Part shown: positions 44,170 to 55,766 of the stretch, piece by piece
Position numbering within the stretch: position 1 is the stretch's first letter
Layout: each line of letters opens with the position of its first letter
Assembly: GCF_030445035.2 (NCBI RefSeq)
Contig: NC_080685.1
Span: 113,076,432-113,140,431 of the forward strand
DNA: 64,000 bases
DNA from: Dasypus novemcinctus
Lineage: Eukaryota; Chordata; Mammalia; Cingulata; Dasypodidae
Direction of reading: 5' to 3'
Notes under the pieces: model-generated
What the model saw: the letters and a program-made list of their open reading frames with translations, nothing else
What the model was told of the DNA's origin: nothing
Databases searched by the model: none
Made by a program: the position numbers and the translations under genes

Positions 44170-45290
44170 ACACACATTAGGTGCGGCTTGGGACAAGCAG
44201 GTCGTTGTTGCTCCAGGGAAAACAAACACAACTGCGGCGATGGGGGCCAGCCAGGCGCCGCGACCGGGCCGAGGGCGCGGGGGCCGTGACGAGGGGCCGG
44301 GGCGCGGGCCGCTGGGGGCTCCCCGGGCCTGGGCCGGCGCCCGCCGCCGCCTCCACCGCGGGCGCAGGAGCGCGGCCCGGAGCGGCTCCGAGACTGACCG
44401 CGCCGCGCCTCGGCGGGAGCCTGCGAGCCCGGGGGCGCCCGCCCCGCGCGGACCCGCCCGCCCTCGCCCCTGCTCCCCGCCCGCCCCCGCCCCCGCCCCC
44501 GCTCCCCGCCCGCCCTCGCCTGGCTCCCCGCCCGCCCCGCGCGGACCCGCCCGCCCTCGCCCGGCTCCCCGCCCGCCCTCGCCCCTGCTCCCCGCCCGCC
44601 CCGCGCGGACCCGCCCGCCCTCGCCTGGCTCCCCGCCCGCCCCGCGCGGACCCGCCCGCCCTCGCCCGGCTCCCCGCCCGCCCTCGCCCCTGCTCCCCGC
44701 CCGCCCCGCGCGGACCCGCCCGCCCTCGCCCCTGCTCCCCGCCCGCCCCCGCCCCCGCCCCCGCCCCCGCTCCCCGCCCGCCCTCGCCTGGCTCCCCGCC
44801 CGCCCCGCGCGGACCCGCCCGCCCTCGCCCGGCTCCCCGCCCGCCCCCGCCCGGCTCCCCGTCCGCCCCCGCCCCGTCCGCCCTCGCCCGGCTCCCCGCC
44901 CGCCCTCGCCCGGCTCCCCGCGCGTCCCCCGGGCGGCCTCGTCCTCGAGTCCCGGGTGGGAGGCGGCGCGGCCCCGGCCCGAGCAGCAGCTCTGCGGCGC
45001 GGGAGGCGCGGTCGGGGTGGGGGGGGGGTCCCGACGCAGCCCAGGCCGCTCGCTGCCCGCAGCCGCCTGCAGAGGGTGGCGAGGCCGAGGCGGCCGGAGT
45101 TCCCCGCGCCTCGCCTCCTGCGGTCCAGCTTCCACCTGCGTCCTTCTGGAAAGCACGTTTTCCTTGGAAGGCTGTCGTCGTTGCCCCAGGCCGGGGCGGA
45201 TTTCTTCGGCAAGGTTAATTCGTGGGCGCGGGCTGGGAAAGGCTTGGCTTTGTTAGACGTCTTAGTTGAAGGCCTGGTGTTCTTGGTTGA
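44170..45290. promoter_or_regulatory. Strong CpG island
   Basis: Very GC-rich, CpG-dense, about 1.1 kb. Its left edge has a GCGGCGATGGGGGCCAGCC context (ATG at 44,239), a good Kozak-like start, followed by Arg/Pro/Gly-rich frame open to 45,256. Equal-length open frames exist in other frames and on the minus strand, so coding is not supported. It is likely a promoter or an exon 1 region of an unidentified gene. Confidence 0.6.
44440..44935. repeat. GC-rich minisatellite
   Basis: Tandem CCCGCCCGCCCTCGCCYGGCTCC-like units mixed with CCCGCCCGCCCCGCGCGGACC. A higher-order block of about 110 bp recurs (near 44,520 and 44,630). CCCCCG runs at about 44,483-44,503 and 44,745-44,770 give dense G-runs on the minus strand. 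Confidence 0.85.
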
Positions 45291-45295
45291 CCTGG

Positions 45296-45475
45296 TCACA
45301 GCAGTGCTCCAAGTGTGTTCACCAAACGCAGCGAATGTCCCGCGATGATGGAAGAGGTTGTTGATGGGGGAGAGTTGGGGGGGGAGTATATGGGGGCCTC
45401 TTATATTTTTTGAATGTAAGATTTTAAAAAAATAAAGAGAAAAAAATTTAAAAATTTAAAAAATGAAAAAGAAGT
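45296..45475 (+). mobile_element. L1-like 3' tail, short
   Basis: CACAGCAGTGCTCCAAGTGT to GAATGTAAGATTTTAAAAAA; inserted at the right edge of the CpG island. Confidence 0.75.
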
Positions 45476-47584
45476 AAAGGCCGTCCTACCGCGCGGGTGT
45501 GCGGACGAGGTTGGGGCCGCCTCTCGCGTGTGGGCTGAAGGGAGCCTTGCGTAAAGCCCTGGCGGCTGGGGCGAGGCCGGGTGGCAGCCGAGGAGGGGGC
45601 GGCGGCACTGGGCGGGCTCCTCTCGCTGCCCCTTCATCTTCTACACCTGACCCCCGTCGGCCCCCCACCCCTTGCCTCAGGACTGCGTTTCAGGTGGGGG
45701 TGCTGGCCCACGGTAGGGGGGGTTTATGACAGCATCTTGTTCTGCACGCACAGCTGAACTCCAGGAAGCAAACCTGCTGCCAAAGCGGGCGTGGGAGCAG
45801 AGAGGAAGGGAGTTTCCAAAAACACCAGCGGACCTCGGGGCTGCCCGGGAAGGGCGATTTGACTGACTCGGCGGGTGGCGATGTAGTTTTGGAAAGGGGA
45901 AGTGGAGGTGGAGTGGCTGAGAATTCCAGGAAGGCGCCTGCTGAGTTTGGTCTTGGGCACGAGACCAGCCTGATGGCTTCGTGAAGGTAGAGTGGAGGGT
46001 ATAATGTTCTGGTGGCTGGCGACGGACAGGTGGAGTCTGGGAGAAAAGCAAGGTCTAAGATTGTAGGGGAAGGGGGCGATCCCTCGGGATGGAGGGAGAA
46101 AAGACTGTAGGGTTGAACCAAACCTTGAACTCCCGTTGGAGAGCTGACAGCGAAGGAGGAGCCCCCAGAAACTGAGGAGGACAGGCAAGGCCTTGGGAAA
46201 AGAACGGGTGGTAGGCAGCTCTTTGGCTGTTGGGAGTCTGTGACTCTGTTTGCAGTTTCAAAGAGTTAAGGAGAAAAATATGAGGCAAACGGGTGTAAGG
46301 AAACCCAAGGCTGCTCAAACTCAGCTTTTGGGAGGGAGGTGTCCCGTCCTACCCCCCATCCTATCTACTACGAGGTGGAGACCAAATCTTGTTAAAGGTT
46401 AAAGAGAAGGAGCTGGTGGGGAAAGAGAATGAACGAAGGGAGGGCCTAGACTTGGAGAGAGGGAAGAAACATTTCCATTTTGGATTCAGGGTTAGAGACT
46501 GAAACGTTGGATAGGTAGGATTTGAGAGGGAGAGGACAAAAAATAAAGTACCTTTTCTTTCATATGGCAGAGGGGTTATTTATTGAAGGGAGTGTGATTG
46601 GGAACTTTGTTTTAGGGAGTTTAGGGGAAATCCCAGATGGAAATAATTGTGAAGATTGCCAAAGCAGGGTCTGTCTTATATCTCTTTGCTTGATATCAAG
46701 GAACTTTTCTACAAATTTATAGTCTAAGGGTATTAGCCACACAGTATGCCATGGTGTTAAAACATTCTGACTTGGTGTCTGTTCCCTTTTCAAACTTTCA
46801 TTTTTTATCCTTTTGCCTACCAAATTGCCGTTCTTATATTGGTATCCTTCTGATTCCATTTAATTCTTTAATAATAAGATTAAGTGACAAAAGGCACTTA
46901 TAAAACAGCAAGCAAAAACAAATACCAGAGTGCCAGGTCAAGATTCTAAAGTAAAATCTTTCCTCTTTCTTTTGATGTTCTTACATGTGAAGACAAACAT
47001 GTTTTAGTTTCTGGGTTATGGTTTTTTTCAAAGCAGAATGATATTTAAATTAAAGTTTTCTGCTAGACACTATATGAATCTTTTTTTTTTTTTTACTTTT
47101 CATTTTGTAATACTTTCAGAGTTTTAGTACAGTGACAGTATTATATTGAATGCTAAATATATCCTTCCTAAAGACTTTCTATTGAAAACTGAGTTGGAAA
47201 CTCCCCTTTCAAGTTTGAAGGAGAATATTGAGGATTTCTGAATGTACCTGTTTTGGACAAGTGATCCGTGGGCTTTTGTGAACTAAGAGAGGGGCTCCAG
47301 TTGGGGCTCTGTCATGGCTTTAGGTCTCTGGGCTTATGTCTGATGATATTCTTGCAAGAATGTGATATAGATAAAGTAGACTCCTGGGGACCGTTAGGGA
47401 TCCTAAGGTCCTTATGGGACATATCATTGTATAATGCTGGTGAGAGACTGCCTGTTTCAGAAGTGCATTGTAGCTAGAGTCCAAGGGATCAGTTCAGTTT
47501 CTGAGGATGAATCACAATTTCTAATGTTCAAATTTCTTTTTAAAGAAATTTAGTATAGTTGTATACTATACTAAATAAGTGCAG
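45476..47584. other. Mostly unassigned; CpG-rich at its left end
   Basis: 45,476-45,720 is again GC-rich and may be a continuation of the CpG island split by the L1 tail. The rest lacks a recognisable gene or repeat. Confidence 0.35.
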
Positions 47585-48755
47585 GCAAGGATAGTTTGTG
47601 TCCCCCCATTGTGGGACATGATTCCTGGGGATGAGCCTTCCTGGTGCCAAGGGATTACTACCAAGCACCAGTTGGTGATGCAACTAGGAAAAAATCTTGT
47701 ATAAAAGGGGGAAATGGTAAAGACAAGTGCGTTTATATGGCTAAGAGACTTCAAAATGAGTTGGGGGGTCAACAGAGGGGTTGTGCTTATGCACATCTCA
47801 GCAGGATCTCAGAGAGAGCCAAAGTAGATGCAATGCCAGGTAGTGGTGCTCCTGAGAGCTATAGAGACACCCAGGTCCTATGGTCATGGCGGATGGCTCT
47901 GGAGTCAGTACCTTACCAGTGGGCCCTACTTTGGAAGTTGTGCTGCTGAGTGTGATGGAGTTGGACTCAGATATGACCTCTCTACACATGCCTCTTCTAT
48001 CATTTTAACTGAACCTGTGGTTGATGCTGGGGTTGGTCCATGCTCAGGAGACTTGAATCTCTGGACTGCCCATGTGCCAGCTGGGCCCTGAGCCTCAGTT
48101 GAGTTGCAACACCTACTCTCTGGTTTGTTGAATTTACCCAGGTCAGCTAACAGGGAGGTGAGATTGGTCACCCACCACACCAGGGAACCAAGAGAGTCTA
48201 CAACTGCAAGCAGGAAAATTGCATCCATCAGCCATGTGGGATCTAAGCCCCCTCTTGATTTAGAGGTGGAGTGGACATTGCCATCCCAGGGTCCTCAAGA
48301 TGGTGGAATAAAATATGGATTAGAGTGGACTATAGAATTAATGTGACTCTAACAATGGAAGAAATTGTGTCATTGATGTGGAGATACTGGCCACGGACTG
48401 AGGGCAGGGAGAGAGAAGAAGAAGTGTGATATGGGGCATTTTTGGGACTTGGTGTTGTTCTGAATGATATTTCAGGGACAGATGCTGGACATTATGTCTC
48501 CTGCCATAACCCACTGAAAGGACTGGGAGAGAGTACAAATTACAATGTAAACTATAATCCATGCAGTGCAGCAGTCCTCCAAAATCTATTCATCAAATGC
48601 AATTAATGTACCACACTAATGAAAAGAAGTTGTTGATGTGGGAGGAGTGGGGGGTTTGGGGAATGGGGTTAAGGGAACCTCTTACATTCTTTAATGTAAC
48701 ATTTTGTGTGATCTATACATCTTTTAAAAAAGACAATAAAATATATATTTTTTAA
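47585..48755 (+). mobile_element. Long L1-like 3' region
   Basis: Longest member of the tail family in the window. It has about 660 bases of extra upstream sequence (CCCATTGTGGGACATGATTC onward), then the blocks shared with 57,178-57,720 (CCATCCCAGGGTCCTCAAGA; AATGGAAGAAATTGTGTCAT) and the common A-rich end. It suggests that these tails come from one long L1 3' UTR. Confidence 0.7.
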
Positions 48756-48904
48756 AAAGATAGTTTGTGGTAGAAAGTGATCAGACATAGATGGAGTTTA
48801 ACTAGTGAGCTCATTGACACCCTTCTTCCACTCTCATCACACTTTCTCCAGATTGTAAACATTGCCTGAAAAAGGCCAGCCAGGTGACTGACCTGGAAAT
48901 AGAC

Positions 48905-49310
48905 TTGTTTTTTTTTTCCCTCTCTTTATTTTTTTTAATGTTATATTAAAGAAATATAAGAGGTCCCCATATACCCCCCACCCCCTCACCCCACTCCTCC
49001 CATATCAACAACCTCTTTCATCATCGTGGCATATTCATTGCTCTTGGTGAATACATTTTGGAGCACTGCTGCACCACATGGATAATGGTTTACATTATAG
49101 TTTACACTCTCCCCCAATCCACATGGGCCATGGCAGGACATAAAATGTCCAGCATCTGTCCCTGCAGTACCACCCAGGACAACTCCAAGTCCTGAAAATG
49201 TCCCCACATCACATCTTCTTCCCTCTCCCTACCCTCAGCAGCTACCATGGCCACTTTCTCCCCATCAATGCTACTATTTCTTCCATTACTAATCACAATA
49301 GGTCCGAAAT
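48905..49310 (-). mobile_element. L1-like 3' tail, minus strand
   Basis: Inverted tail family: AGAGGTCCCCATATACCCCC, CAACCTCTTTCATCATCGTG, CAGCATCTGTCCCTGCAGTA. Confidence 0.8.
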
Positions 49311-49745
49311 AGACCCGTTTTGAGTCCTAAAATCTCTTTCAGCTGCTCCAAATCTCCTCTGTATAGCCTGGAATCCTTTCATAGAAAATTTCTCTAACCA
49401 TCTCTTAAAATGCAAATCCCTTTGGAGGAATGAGGGTGCTGTGGGGTGGTCACTCATATGTGGTGAATTAGTTTATATTCTGACATTTATTCTACCCCCT
49501 AGCCAAGTCCATCAGCTTGGGAAATTTTGAAAAAAAGAAAGGATGTCAGGTCTACAGAAGAGGAATAATTTTGCATTGTAAGAATTTGAGGGGGAGAGGA
49601 GGATGTGTAGGCTTTGACTGGCTCCTTAGCCAATTGGGGAGTTTTAGTGGTTCAGGGGCAACATAGAGATAACAAATAGCAAGAGGTAGTGAAGAGCAGT
49701 TTTGCTGAGGACTGAACTATCCCTCTTCCTAGAGATTGGCTCTAA
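49311..49745. other. No gene recognised
   Basis: No supported feature. Confidence 0.3.
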
Positions 49746-49749
49746 ACTT

Positions 49750-49942
49750 CTTTTTTAAAAGATTTATTCATTTATCTCCCCTCCCCCCGGCTGTGTTTTG
49801 CTCTCACTGCCTGCTTTCTTTGTCTGTTCATTGTATACTCTGTGTCTGCGCCTCTTCTTTTAGGAGGCACCGGGAAAGGAAGGCAGAAACTCCCATGTGG
49901 GAGGGAGGTGCCCAATCACTTGAGTCATATCCACTCCCCGCT
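49750..49942 (-). mobile_element. tRNA-derived SINE, minus strand
   Basis: TTTTTTAAAAGATTTATTCA tail (inverted) and an inverted head ending GAGTCATATCCACTCCCC. Confidence 0.7.
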
Positions 49943-49974
49943 TGTTGTGACATTTTGGCACAATAGCCCTTCAT

Positions 49975-50090
49975 GTCAGCTTGCTGTCTTGCTCCTCTTC
50001 TTTAGGAAGCAGCAGGACCCAAACCCAGAACCCCCCATGTGGGAGGCAGGCACCCAACTGCTTGAGCCACATCCCCTCCTCCCCCTAAAG
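49975..50090 (-). mobile_element. tRNA-derived SINE, minus strand, partial
   Basis: AGGAAGCAGCAGGACCCAAACCC (inverted B-box region) and GCTTGAGCCACATCCCCTCC head; no long tail. Confidence 0.6.
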
Positions 50091-50173
50091 GCTTTCCTTG
50101 ATGTGGTTTACACTGCCTTGGAGTCCGTAGTGTGGGAGCTAGGAGGGTGGGGAGGGCTGCCAAGCCTGTAGAG

Positions 50174-50555
50174 CAGGGCTTCTTAACATTGTGTGTTCCA
50201 TGGACACCTTTGCCAGTTGGGTGAAAACCACCAACCTCTTCTCAGAATGCCGTGGCAGGTAGTTTTATAGTTTTATGACATTCAACTAGCATTGGGTATA
50301 ACAATTACCTTAATTTCAAAGTATGAATGAGTGTAAGTGATTTTTGAAGATATGCAACAACTGTAATGTGATATGAAGTGAATACTATTGTAATTTATTG
50401 CATACATTCATAAATGAAGGAAATGCTAGAGTTCAGTTAGAGGTCAGGGAAAATAAAGATAATAAGTTGAGTTTATTCACTTAAAGCTCACAGAGCCCCT
50501 GAAACCTTTCCATGGGCCCCTTCAGGGTGTGTGGACCCCTGGCTAAGAGCCCCAG
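50174..50555. mobile_element. Non-autonomous hAT-type DNA transposon
   Basis: Ends are imperfect inverted repeats (CAGGGCTTCTTAAC at left; the right end inverted reads CTGGGGCTCTTAGCC). Flanked by an 8-bp duplication CTGTAGAG / CTGTGGAG (50,166-50,173; 50,556-50,563) with one mismatch. Eight-base duplications and CAGGG-type ends fit hAT elements. About 380 bp, no transposase. Confidence 0.75.
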
Positions 50556-50569
50556 CTGTGGAGGCAGCA

Positions 50570-51730
50570 AGGGCGGGGCTGAGGTGCTGGTTTGGTAAGA
50601 AAGGAATTCCAAATTTTTAACCTAATTTGCCAGAAGCTCAAGAATCTTCTGACTCCTATCTTTAATTCTTCTGATTGAAACGTTGGTTCTCTTAAATTCC
50701 TCAACTCTGAGGGGAGAAGCGAGAGCACGCCTGTCATTTAGCTGTGCCAGCCCTTTAGTGACAGTTTCCTGTAAACTTGAAGTTGGGTCTACTTTGACAT
50801 TCAGGACAGTTGACGCTGTTTGGCGCTGGTCCCTTGAGCACCCATGATTTCATGTGGATAATGCACTGGTGCTTCTCTAACTTCAGTCACACTCAGGCTG
50901 CTTTTATTTCTCAGATGCACTCATCATTTTATTTAGCTCCATTCTAGCAATGATATTTGCGAAGTCTAGGTTTGGTGTGTTAGATACAATAAAAATAAAA
51001 TTCATAACTCTTAAAATATTAGTTCACATACCAGCTAAGATCATCTTTCACACCAATGGTATGGGAAACGCGTTTTAAACTACCCACGGTTAACAGATAA
51101 TATGGATAAATTTTGGTGGTTTGATTTGTGATTGCTTATATCCTGAAAAAAATTTTTTTCTATTGTCAGATATATTTGTTTTCATTTCACGTTAGCATTT
51201 CTATGGTGGAAGGGGGAAGAGAAAGGAAGTATAAATCATGTATTGCTGATATTCTGGATTTATATTTGGTGAAAAAAGATTAGGCTGAAACAATTGTAAA
51301 GGTTTCAGGATGTGTTTAAAGTGTACTTAAGAAATATACAATCTGTGAGAGTAAAGGCTGTTCAGTATTGTTTTGGGGTTATTTTTGGACAAGGGAGTTT
51401 TAATGTGGCTTCTAAAAGTGACTCCGGAGGAATTTTCTAAATTTAAATTTTATATCTTTATTTTGAACAGATTATACATTCACATGGTATAAATTCTAAT
51501 AACAAACCAGGATATCCCACTCTTGTTCTCTGGCTACTGCCCACCTCACAAAGAGCTTGTTTTCAGAAAAAATTTTTTAAAGGATTCAGGGAAATAATAA
51601 ATTTGTCATATCCACTTTTGTTTTAAGGCATTATATTTGTAGCTCTATTTACTCCAAGGCTTAGTATCTCAGTTTGCAAGTTGGTAAAGACAGCTTGTAT
51701 TTGTGGGAGTTATCAGTTATTAGACTTTTA
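50570..51730. other. No gene recognised
   Basis: AT-rich intergenic-type sequence. Confidence 0.3.
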
Positions 51731-51734
51731 AAAT

Positions 51735-51905
51735 TTATTTATTTTTATGTAATTGTCTTTTTTTAAAGATACAGAGATCACAAAAAATGCTACATTAAAA
51801 AATATAAGAGGTTCCCATATACCCCACACCCCACCCCACCTCACTCCTTGCATTTCAACAACCTCTTTCATCATTGTGTCACATTCACTGCATTTGGTGA
51901 AGTTA
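51735..51905 (-). mobile_element. L1-like 3' tail, minus strand, short
   Basis: AAGAGGTTCCCATATACCCC and CAACCTCTTTCATCATTGTG; flanked by a TTATTAGACTTTTA / TTATTAGATTTTGG duplication (about 51,718 and 51,904). Confidence 0.75.
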
Positions 51906-51909
51906 TTAG

Positions 51910-53820
51910 ATTTTGGCATCTAAAATTCTGCATGTGTGTGTGTGTCATCTGATTCCTAGTAGTAAAACTACTTAAAACTATGGCTTCTTTTATTTACTTT
52001 ATTGGTGACTCAAAGAAGCTTTTGAAAATAGTGACTAGTTTCAGAACTGCAGTTTTTTTAAAAGTTTGACGGTGACAAATGGGAAGGCAAAAAGGCAATT
52101 GAGCATGAAAAAAAAAACAAAACAAATTGTGGGTCACATTTTTAACTCATTTCTGTGGTATGGTATTGTATCAGTAGACAGAAACCAGGGGTCCGGGGTC
52201 ATGGTATGTGTAACCTTCTCTTCTAGAATTGGGTTGTGTGTATTATACATAGGTATTGAAAAATATGCTTTATTTATAGATCTATAAATGACCCGTGCTT
52301 TTCAGAGCATACCGGTGTTCTAGTGTGTTGTATTGAATGAATGTAAAGGATCAGGGCTTGGGCTAAGTCGTTTGTTCACTTATTCAACCTGTTCCTTGGT
52401 GTATTTGGAGTGGGCCACATAGCTTGGTCCTGTCCCATTTGTTAACCAAACTGCTTACTGAACACTAACGAGGTACCCTTTAGAGAATAATAACTCAAAA
52501 TTTTAAAAGTAAATAAAATTTGATATGTGTTTAACATCTAATCTGAAGAGTAGCATATAAGTAGGTCAGAAGTAAAAGTTTGAGGGCATGACAATAGCCA
52601 TTGTTTAAAGATAGAAAGAAGAGAATAGCCTGGTTATCAAGTTAAATGGGCTTTTTTGGAAAGTGTGAATTATAGATCAGTGTTGGGTTTAGAAACTGAT
52701 TTACCTTTTGTCTGCCATTCCTTTCCTTGCTCATTTAGGAGATAATTCTCTGTTGTTTGGTACATACTCGTTAGACTGATGTATTTATTACTTAGGAGTC
52801 TTTTGGTTGCAGGTGACAGAATAGGTTTAGTTAAAATGGAGTTAGCTGACAGATAACTAAATACGCTGAGGGTCAGGACAGGCTGGCTGTAGGGACAGAG
52901 CGGATGACGTCAGGACTGGCCCTGCTCTTTTGCCCTCAGCTGTGCTTTCCATGGCTGGATTTAATCTGGGAGGAGACTTCTCTTGTAGAGATAAAGATGG
53001 CCAGTGGAGCTCACGTCATCCTTACCACCAGTGATCCCCAAAACAGGAGCATGCCTTTTTTTCAGCATTTCCAACCACATTCCCAGGGAGAATCATCATT
53101 GCCCTGGTTTGGGGCATATGCCTCTTTCTGAATCAATAACTGGGGTCAGGGACATGGTGTCCTGGCCATGCTGGGCTGTGCTCACTCTATGCTAGGAGAT
53201 ATGTGGCCATTTGTTCCACCATCCATCAGGTAATTGAAAGATAGTTCTAGAAGGAAAAGTTTGTCTACTTTTGCACCAGGCAAAAGTAATAGATATCTAC
53301 TAGAGTTGAACACTACAAGTTACATCAATTAAACAATATTCTCTGAGATGTTTTCTTGACTACCACAGCCTCTCAGTTTTTGTCTTGCCCAACTATGATG
53401 TTCAAATAATTTCAGTAACGAATTGTGAGTGCCACTTAATCTATAGACTAGGGAATTAGTCTGGTTAATGTTACCAGGTTCATGCTACCTCTGAGAACTT
53501 GTTTGAAATTGTTTTAATGTTTGGCATAGTAAAATCATTTTTCTCAGGTTATTTTACCTCTTAACTAGTTCCTAACCCTGGGTAATAATATCGATGAGGG
53601 AGAACCTGCCAACACATCTCTGATACTCTTATACGGGAGCTAATAGAGAAATGTTCATTGTTTTCATATCTTCATCTCGTAGGTGTTAGGATGGTGAAAA
53701 TGCTGTTTTAGCAAGTACTTCAGTTGGGCTATGTAATACTGACTTGTTTGTATTTTGAATCCTGCTTTTTCATCTGTAAAGCAGCTGAAGTCTTTGAAAG
53801 GAACCCCAAACTGTACTGTA
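51910..53820. other. No gene recognised
   Basis: 52,790-53,215 reads like an old mammalian interspersed repeat (CTTTTGGTTGCAGGTGACAG), family not assigned. A TGACGTCA site, the CRE/ATF consensus, lies at 52,906-52,913. Confidence 0.3.
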
Positions 53821-53825
53821 GAGGG

Positions 53826-54266
53826 TGTGATGGTTAGACTAATGTGTCAGCTCAGCCAGATAATTGTGCCCAGTTGTTTGGTCAAGCAAGCACTGGGCTA
53901 ACTGTAATGCAAGGACATTTATGGACTTTAGTCACCAGTGAGTTTACTGCATAGATCGGTGATTACAATTACATCAATCAGGGGGACTGCCATCAGCAAT
54001 GAGTGACACTTTATCCAGTCAGTTGAATGCCTTAAAAGGGAAAGTGATTCCAGCATTCAGGGAGAATTTCCCAGCTTATCTTTGGACAGTCCACATCTCC
54101 CAGAAACTCGTCAAGGACCTTCACTGGACTTTCACTGGAGCCCCTGGTTTCAGCCTGCCTGTGGAACTTGTGCATCCCCGCAGTCACATGAGAGACTGAT
54201 AAAATCTCTTACATTTCATAGATATCTTTTGTTGATTCTGTTTCCCTAAAGAACCCTGACTAATAC
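53826..54266 (+). repeat. 5' LTR of the ERV-L provirus
   Basis: TGTGATGGTTAGACTAATGT to CCCTGACTAATACA; close to the LTR at 56,325. Confidence 0.88.
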
Positions 54267-54463
54267 AATGGGTATAAAGATTTTCGTTTTACAGAAAACA
54301 GTTACAATTAAAATAGGATTGGGGTAGGGTCAGACTATCAGTTTTTAATTCATACACATTGATGATATTTAACTTGTTATAATAAATATACTTTTAAAAA
54401 GTTAATTATTCAAATGCCTCAATGCTATCTTTCCATCCATATAACCTTTGAAGTAGTAAGAAG

Positions 54464-55467
54464 ATGAAAGAAGAAATGGCCAGAGGTACCTTTGTAACTG
54501 ATTCATGGGCTGTTGACAATGGTTTGGCTGGATGGACGGGGACTTGGAAGGAACATGATTGGAAAATTGGTGACAAAGAGGTCTGGGGAAGAGGTATGTG
54601 GATAGACATTTCTGAGTGGGCAAAAAACATGAAAATATTTGTGGCCCACATGAATGCTTACCAGAGGATGACTTCAGCTGAGGAAGATTTTAATAATCAA
54701 GTGGATAAGATGACCTGCTCTGTGGCTAACACTCAGCCTCTTTCCCCAGCCACTCCTGTCATTGCCCAATGGGCTCATGAACAAGGTAACCACAGAAGTA
54801 AGGGTCGAGGTTATGCATGGGCTCAGGAATATGGACTTCCTCTCACCGAGGATGCTTGGCTAGAGCCACTGCTGAATGCCCAATCCGCCAGCAGCAGAGG
54901 CCCACACTCAGCCCCCAATATGGCACCATTACTCAAGGTGAGCAGCCTGCTACCTGGTGGCAGGTTGACTACGTTGGACCACTTCCACCATGGAAGGGGC
55001 AGCAAATTGTTTTAACTGGAATAGATGCATACTCTGGATATGGGTTTGCATTTCCTACATGCAATGCTTCTTCCAAAACTACCATCCGTGGACTTACTGA
55101 ATGTCTTATCTACTGCCATGGCATTCCGCACAGTATTGCTTCTGACCAAGGAACACGTTTCACAGCCAATGATTTGTGGGGATGGGCACATGCCCATGGA
55201 ATTCACTGGTCTTACCATGTTCCCCATCACCCCAAGGCAGCTGGATTGATCGAACAGTGGAATGACCTTTTGAAGACTCAATTACAGTACCAACTAGGTG
55301 GCAATACCTTGCAGGGCTGGGGCAATGTTTTCCAGGAGGCTGTGTATGCTCTAAATCAGCCTCCACTGTATGGTGCTGTTTCTCCCATAACCAGGATCCA
55401 TGGGTCCAGGAATCAAGAGGTGGAAATGGCAGTAGCACCACTACTATTACCCCTGGTGACCCACTAG
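54464..55467 (+). pseudogene. pol: ERV-L pol: RNase H end and integrase
   Basis: First frame (54,464-about 54,880): RNase H tail with TDSWAV and EEDFNNQVDKMTC, then the start of the integrase zinc region. A frameshift near 54,850-54,900 moves to the frame 54,817-55,467, which reads AECPIRQQQRP, so the second Cys of the CXXC pair is Arg. The integrase core follows: D51 (WWQVDYVGP), D110 (ASDQGTRF), E146 (GLIEQWN), with exact D,D(35)E spacing counted from 54,817. Ends with a TAG at 55,465-55,467. The catalytic triad survives, but the zinc site and frame do not. Confidence 0.9.
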
Positions 55468-55475
55468 GAAAATTT

Positions 55476-55766
55476 TTGTTTCCTGTCCCTGCAACCTCAA
55501 ACTGTACTGGTCTACAGATTTTAGTCCCAAAAGGAGGAGTGCTGCCACCAGTGAACACAGCAATGATTACATTGAACTGGAAGTTAAGACTGCCACTTGG
55601 CCACTTTGTGCTCCTCTTACCTCTGAATCAACAGGCAAAGAAGGGAATTACTGTACTGGCTGGACTGACTGATCCTGACTATAAAGGGGAAATAGGACTG
55701 TATCTACATAAGGGGATAAAGAAGAGTTTACCTAGAATACAGGAGATCCTCAAGGGTGTCTCCTAG
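55476..55766 (+). pseudogene. dUTPase-like domain of ERV-L
   Basis: Frame after the integrase with LPLNQQAKKGITVLAG and GLTDPDYKGEIGLYLHKG; the latter matches dUTPase motif 3 (G-x-D-x-D-Y-x-G-E). Only the middle of the domain is seen; the Gly-rich C-terminal motif is not found in frame before the stop at 55,766. A dUTPase downstream of integrase is characteristic of ERV-L and a few lentiviral-like layouts, unlike betaretroviruses where it lies in pro. Confidence 0.8.

Noticed and set aside
44144..45256. Long Arg/Pro/Ala-rich open frames on both strands (up to 379 codons)
   Set aside because: They lie across a GC-rich minisatellite, where stop codons are rare in every frame. Composition follows the DNA repeat, no domain is visible, and overlapping frames on both strands are equally long.
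52906..52913. TGACGTCA cAMP-response element as a promoter
   Set aside because: A perfect consensus, but isolated, in non-CpG-island sequence with no gene start nearby; a single 8-bp match is expected by chance at this scale.
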